From an uncultured Alloprevotella sp. (GTDB taxonomy: Bacteria; Bacteroidota; Bacteroidia; Bacteroidales; Bacteroidaceae): DNA of 64,000 nucleotides. The translations under genes were made by a program, and so were the position numbers. Each line of letters starts with the position of its first letter. Positions within the stretch are counted from its first letter, which is position 1. The DNA is taken from positions 16,183 to 80,182 of the forward strand of contig CALUNU010000009.1 in NCBI GenBank assembly GCA_944322095.1. Reading direction: 5' to 3'. The notes under the pieces are model-generated. The model worked only from the letters and a program-made list of their open reading frames with translations. It did no database searches and had not been told where the DNA came from. This document shows positions 60,195 to 64,000 of this stretch, in pieces.

Positions 60195-63100
60195 TTAGTT
60201 GTTTTTATTATATTCTACATTTGGTTCCGCAGCCATCGAATAAGAGCTTTCTTGCAAACTATACAATTTCGGTTCGATTATAGTTTCCTCATTGTCCGTC
60301 CATTGCTCACATTGGCGGATAACCGTTTCCAAGGCATTGGCTGCTTCTTCGGGTGGATAATGATATTTCTTTAGCAGACGTTTTATCATTTTGCGCATAC
60401 CTGCCCGAGCTGATTCTTTTTTCTGCCAGTCGATTGTCCGGTTCTTGCGGAGAGTTTCTGTAAGTTCTTTGGTCATGGCTACCAATTGTTCGTTGGTATA
60501 TACATCTTGTACGGCTTGCGGCTTGGTTAAAGCATCATAGAATGATTTTTCTTCCCGTGTCAAACCCAAATCGTTCCCTGCCGATTCTGATGAGGATATT
60601 TCTTTTGCTAGTTTCAAAAGTTCCTGTATGACCTCTTCATTAGTGAGCAGCCCCTTTAGGTAAGAGGACAGAGAACGATTCAACAAGTCAGAGAATTTTT
60701 CCGCTTGCACAATGTTGGTCTTTTGATACAAAGTGACACGTTCCGCCAGTAGTCTCTTTAATAACTCAACGGCAATGTTCTTCTCTTTCATTTTGGATAC
60801 TTCTTCCAAAAATGAAGAGTCGAACAAGGAAAATTCCGCTTTTATGTCAGAGAACAAATTGATTACTCCCTCGCTCTTTACGCTTTGTTTCAGCAGCTCA
60901 CCGATTCTTGTATTGATTTCTTTCTTCGAGACTTTGCCTTTTCCTGTCATTCGGGAAAGGAGAGTACGGACAGTTTCAAAGAATGCGGCTTCATAGCGTT
61001 GCTGTTCATTCAAGAGACTGCGGCACAGGGTGATGGAATTATGTAAGAGCATAGCTTCTTTTAAGAAGACCTGCTGCTTTTCTTGTTTGTCGGGCGACAT
61101 GATGAAGTTCACGCCGCCTTTGATGATTTGGGCACACTCGGCATCCGATGCGGTTTGGAAGTGGCTATAGTCATAGCCATGAAACAAATCACGGCACACT
61201 TCCAATTTTTCTTTGAATTTGAGCAAAGCGGTTTCTTTGATATCTGGATTTCCGAAATTCTTGCGGTCACGCCGGGTATAGTCGTGCATGGCTTCTTTCA
61301 GAGCTTTGGCAATTCCGATATAATCTACTACCAGTCCGCCTGCTTTGCCATGGAATACCCGATTCACTCGGGCAATGGCTTGCATCAGATTGTGACCACT
61401 CATAGGCTTGTACACATACATAGTTGCCAAAGAAGGAACGTCAAAACCTGTCAACCACATATCCACAACAATGGCGATTTTCATCGGATCATTATCGTCT
61501 TTGAAGCGTTTGGCCAATTCCTTTTTATATTGCTTGTTGCCGATAATCTCGTGCCATTCTTCCGGATCCTTGTTGCTTCCGGTCATCACCACTTTTACCT
61601 TTTCATTCCATTCCGGACGAAATTCCAATATTTTGTGGTAGATGCTCATGGCAATAGGCCGGGAGTAAGCCACAATCATGGCTTTTCCTGTCAGTTCGTA
61701 TTGCCGGTTTTCTTCATAGTGTTTCAAAATATCCCGGCAAAGCGAATCAATGGTAGCAGGTGCACCCAAGATTTCTTCCAAGTGCGACATTTCCTTCTTG
61801 CTTTTCTCTATCTGTTCTTCGGTGGCTCCTTCTTCGGCAAGCAATTCGTATTCATCGTCTATGGCTTTGAGGGTAGTTTCGTCCAAATTCAGGTTGATTA
61901 CACGCGATTCATAATATACAGGGCAGGTAGCACCGTCCGCTACGGCTTGTGTCATATCGTACACGTCAATATAACTTCCGAACACCTCCACCGTATCTCT
62001 GTCTTTGGTAGAGATTGGTGTACCTGTAAAACCGATATAAGAAGCATTAGGCAACGAATCGTGGATGATTCTTGCCGTGCCGATGATTCGTTTGGCAACG
62101 TCTTCGCCTTTCTCATTCTTGGTCATTCTGATTTTCTCTTCAAAACCATATTGACCTCGGTGCGCTTCATCGGTCATCACGATAATATTCTTTCGTAAGG
62201 ACAGCGGTTCACTTGATTCTTCAAATTTCTGCATGGTTGTGAAGACAATGCCGTTGGCTTCACGTCCAGCCAGCAAACCTTTCAGTCCTTCACGGCTTTT
62301 TGCTTGTACAGGTTCTTGCCTGAGGAAGTCTTTGCACTTTGAGAATTGTGTATAGAGTTGGTCATCCAAGTCGTTACGGTCGGTAATCACAACAATAGTC
62401 GGCTGGGACAACTCTTCTTGCAGCAGATGAGCATAAAATACCATCGACAGGGATTTTCCGCTACCTTGTGTATGCCAGAATACACCGATTTTTCCGTCAT
62501 TCACAATCGCTATCTTCGTGCGCTCAATGGCTTTCTTTACTGCAAAGTATTGATGGTATCCGGCAAGAATTTTAGCTGCTCCGGCTTCGTCCTTTGAGAA
62601 GCAGACAAAGTTTTTGATGATGTCAATCAGCCGTCCTTTGATGAAAATGCCTTCAAAGAAAGTGTCATAATCCGCAAATTCTGTGCTTTCATAATCGCCG
62701 TCTTTGGTTTTCCATTCCATATAGCGGTCTTCCTTTCCGGTAATGGTTCCGGCTTTGGAACAAGCCATATCGCTCATCACACAAAATACATTATAAATGA
62801 AAAGGGAAGGAATCTCTTTCATGTAGTTTCGGAGTTGCAGATAGGCTTCCGAAGCATCGGTCTCTTCCCGTGAAGGAGACTTTAACTCCATGACCACAAG
62901 CGGCAATCCATTAATGAAAACAATAAGGTCTGCCCGCTTTTCAGAGTGCTCTACAAAAGTCCATTGATTGATGATTTGAAAATCATTCCTTCGGATGTCT
63001 TTGTAGTCTATCAGATAGACAAGTTCATTCCGTTGTTCCTCCCCATCGTGATAGGACACTTCGATGCCATGCTGAAGATAGTCCATGAAGATTTCGTTCT

Positions 63101-63326
63101 TTTGCGTCAGACTTCCGGTATCAATGTCTTTCAACTTTGCGATGGCTTCATGGATAGCTGCTAACGGCTTGTCCGGATTAACCGTACTCAAGCTGTTTAA
63201 TACTTGCTCTTCATAGAACGGTGTATGGTAATCGCGCTCTATGTCCGGTCCATATAGATGCTGATAGCCCATATTCTCAAACAAGGCAATCAATGCGTTC
63301 TCGTAACTACCTTCTGTGAATGACAT
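60195..63326 (-). CDS. hsdR: Type I restriction enzyme R subunit
   Basis: 1043 residues. Nuclease domain with RADLIVFINGLPLVVMELKS (the D and ExK of the PD-ExK fold), helicase motif I TQGSGKSLSMVFYAH, VVITDRNDLDDQL, DEAH-box MTDEAHRGQYG, motif III GFTGTPIS and motif VI MQAIARVNRVFHGK, then a helical C-terminal region that docks to the methylase. Cleaves unmodified DNA after ATP-driven translocation in a complex with HsdM and HsdS. The Abi-like gene lies 4 bases upstream; HsdM is outside the window. Confidence 0.95.
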   Translation of the reverse strand: MSFTEGSYENALIALFENMGYQHLYGPDIERDYHTPFYEEQVLNSLSTVNPDKPLAAIHEAIAKLKDIDTGSLTQKNEIFMDYLQHGIEVSYHDGEEQRNELVYLIDYKDIRRNDFQIINQWTFVEHSEKRADLIVFINGLPLVVMELKSPSREETDASEAYLQLRNYMKEIPSLFIYNVFCVMSDMACSKAGTITGKEDRYMEWKTKDGDYESTEFADYDTFFEGIFIKGRLIDIIKNFVCFSKDEAGAAKILAGYHQYFAVKKAIERTKIAIVNDGKIGVFWHTQGSGKSLSMVFYAHLLQEELSQPTIVVITDRNDLDDQLYTQFSKCKDFLRQEPVQAKSREGLKGLLAGREANGIVFTTMQKFEESSEPLSLRKNIIVMTDEAHRGQYGFEEKIRMTKNEKGEDVAKRIIGTARIIHDSLPNASYIGFTGTPISTKDRDTVEVFGSYIDVYDMTQAVADGATCPVYYESRVINLNLDETTLKAIDDEYELLAEEGATEEQIEKSKKEMSHLEEILGAPATIDSLCRDILKHYEENRQYELTGKAMIVAYSRPIAMSIYHKILEFRPEWNEKVKVVMTGSNKDPEEWHEIIGNKQYKKELAKRFKDDNDPMKIAIVVDMWLTGFDVPSLATMYVYKPMSGHNLMQAIARVNRVFHGKAGGLVVDYIGIAKALKEAMHDYTRRDRKNFGNPDIKETALLKFKEKLEVCRDLFHGYDYSHFQTASDAECAQIIKGGVNFIMSPDKQEKQQVFLKEAMLLHNSITLCRSLLNEQQRYEAAFFETVRTLLSRMTGKGKVSKKEINTRIGELLKQSVKSEGVINLFSDIKAEFSLFDSSFLEEVSKMKEKNIAVELLKRLLAERVTLYQKTNIVQAEKFSDLLNRSLSSYLKGLLTNEEVIQELLKLAKEISSSESAGNDLGLTREEKSFYDALTKPQAVQDVYTNEQLVAMTKELTETLRKNRTIDWQKKESARAGMRKMIKRLLKKYHYPPEEAANALETVIRQCEQWTDNEETIIEPKLYSLQESSYSMAAEPNVEYNKNN

Positions 63327-63330
63327 ATCG

Positions 63331-63951
63331 TTAATTTTTTAGGTTGCTTAAATAGGAATAATAGGCTTCCTTATAAGCCTCGTAATCTTGTTTATACAAG
63401 GCTTCGGAAGCAGAAAGAATTACACCACCCAATTCCAACGGGTTTTCTTCGTCAAACAGTTCATTGAATGTTTGGCAGTCCTCGTAATGGATACGGGAAT
63501 CAGGTCTTGCGGTGCAATGAATATAAGAGTATAGGATAAAGCCTCCTATCATATCCGTGGATTTGTATGCTAAGACAGCTATCATCTTATCGAAAGGCGT
63601 GTGCTGTTTGTCTTGTCCGTGCGAAGCAAAGCCGGAGCGGTTTCTTATTTCGTTGAGTTTCTGAGAAACAGAAGCAATTCTCCGGATTAGCTCTATTTTG
63701 TCTGCTTTGTAGTATTCATCCATAAACACATTATCTAAAGTCTGCTTTACCAGATTCTGAAATTGCACATTGCCTTTATACCCAATAGCTTGATTGGTAA
63801 GAATGGTCTTGCAAAGGCTTTCTATCAGGCTTTTGCATACTTCTACGCACAAATCAGGGTTCGTTTCAACTGCATTCTCTATAGTTGAGAGGTGTGCATT
63901 CAAGTAGTTGAAACTTGGCATTTTATTAATATGTTCACGTATCCATTCCAT
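63331..63951 (-). CDS. Abortive-infection-like (Abi C-terminal) protein
   Basis: 206 residues, helical. ENAVETNPDLCVEVCKSLIE, then CKTILTNQAIGYKGN, and LNEIRNRSGFASHGQD resemble the C-terminal domain of phage abortive infection proteins (Abi_C), whose 'R..xG.aSHG' motif is conserved. It lies in the restriction operon between the hsdS end and hsdR, so it may be part of the same defence unit. Confidence 0.75.
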   Translation of the reverse strand: MEWIREHINKMPSFNYLNAHLSTIENAVETNPDLCVEVCKSLIESLCKTILTNQAIGYKGNVQFQNLVKQTLDNVFMDEYYKADKIELIRRIASVSQKLNEIRNRSGFASHGQDKQHTPFDKMIAVLAYKSTDMIGGFILYSYIHCTARPDSRIHYEDCQTFNELFDEENPLELGGVILSASEALYKQDYEAYKEAYYSYLSNLKN

Positions 63952-63961
63952 GATGTTGTAA

Positions 63962-64000
63962 TTATGCTGCTTGCGTTAAATTATCATTTATCCGGCGGTT
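63962..64000 (-). CDS. hsdS: 3' end of a probable hsdS (specificity subunit)
   Basis: Twelve codons and a TAA: NRRINDNLTQAA. The phrase N-x-x-I-N-D-N-L is typical of the conserved helical region of HsdS. The stop 10 bases before the Abi-like gene fits an operon. The early stop after QAA would shorten a normal HsdS helix, as in phase-variable or half-length subunits, but the gene is mostly out of view. Confidence 0.5.
   Translation of the reverse strand, partial: NRRINDNLTQAA

Noticed and set aside
1..64000. Search for tRNA, rRNA, CRISPR arrays, integrases or DNA invertases
   Set aside because: None could be supported; in particular no tyrosine or serine recombinase was found that could act on the repeats at 2875 and 7726.

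Overview
The window looks like chromosomal DNA of a GC-rich member of the Bacteroidales (Bacteroidota). The evidence is many Bacteroidota-type promoters (-7 box TAnnTTTG, sometimes with a TTTG -33 box), lipoproteins with Bacteroidota-style signal peptides, a PorT homologue, BspA-type leucine-rich repeats, a PiT transporter fused to a PhoU-like tail, and AraC/lipoprotein gene pairs. I cannot name the genus. There are no rRNA, tRNA or CRISPR sequences that I can support.

Bases 1 to about 34,700 are GC-rich core genome: frr (partial), an LRR surface protein, a lipoprotein segment flanked by inverted repeats, queA, a Nudix hydrolase, ndk, a zinc-type P-ATPase with a Fur-family regulator, a tag/thioredoxin/glutaredoxin set, a ferredoxin, porT, an MFS exporter, a phosphate block (OprO/P-like porin, PiT transporter, PhoB/PhoR-like pair), a BACON lipoprotein, clpB, an orphan FecE-like ATPase, topB and a YgbA-family gene. 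Several intergenic spaces carry hairpin (REP-like) repeats and a separate repeat built around CCATGG palindromes.

Bases about 34,700 to 64,000 are visibly AT-richer and accessory. From 35,018 to 55,014 twelve genes on the minus strand form what looks like one 20-kb operon. It begins with homologues of SrfB (actin/HSP70-fold ATPase) and SrfC (P-loop protein), followed by a membrane-anchored subtilisin-like protease, a multi-pass membrane protein, a second P-loop GTPase, two paralogous membrane proteins sharing a 932-bp repeat, a membrane-anchored protein, two exported coiled-coil proteins, a membrane protein with carboxypeptidase-regulatory-like repeats, and DUF1294. I read this as a candidate undescribed envelope-spanning machine. 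From 57.4 to 64 kb lies a type I restriction locus (hsdS end, Abi-like gene, hsdR) with an embedded OLD-family nuclease and a RhuM-family gene.

The most notable observation in the core part is an AraC-type regulator gene cut in two. Its first 38 codons lie at 2774-2887 on the plus strand and its last 107 codons at 7405-7725 on the minus strand. The two parts end in the same 13-bp sequence in inverted orientation (2875-2887 and 7726-7738). Flipping the 4.9-kb segment would rebuild a 145-codon in-frame regulator and place a 1101-residue surface lipoprotein and a second lipoprotein directly behind it, downstream of a fixed promoter. This suggests a phase-variable surface locus captured in the OFF orientation.
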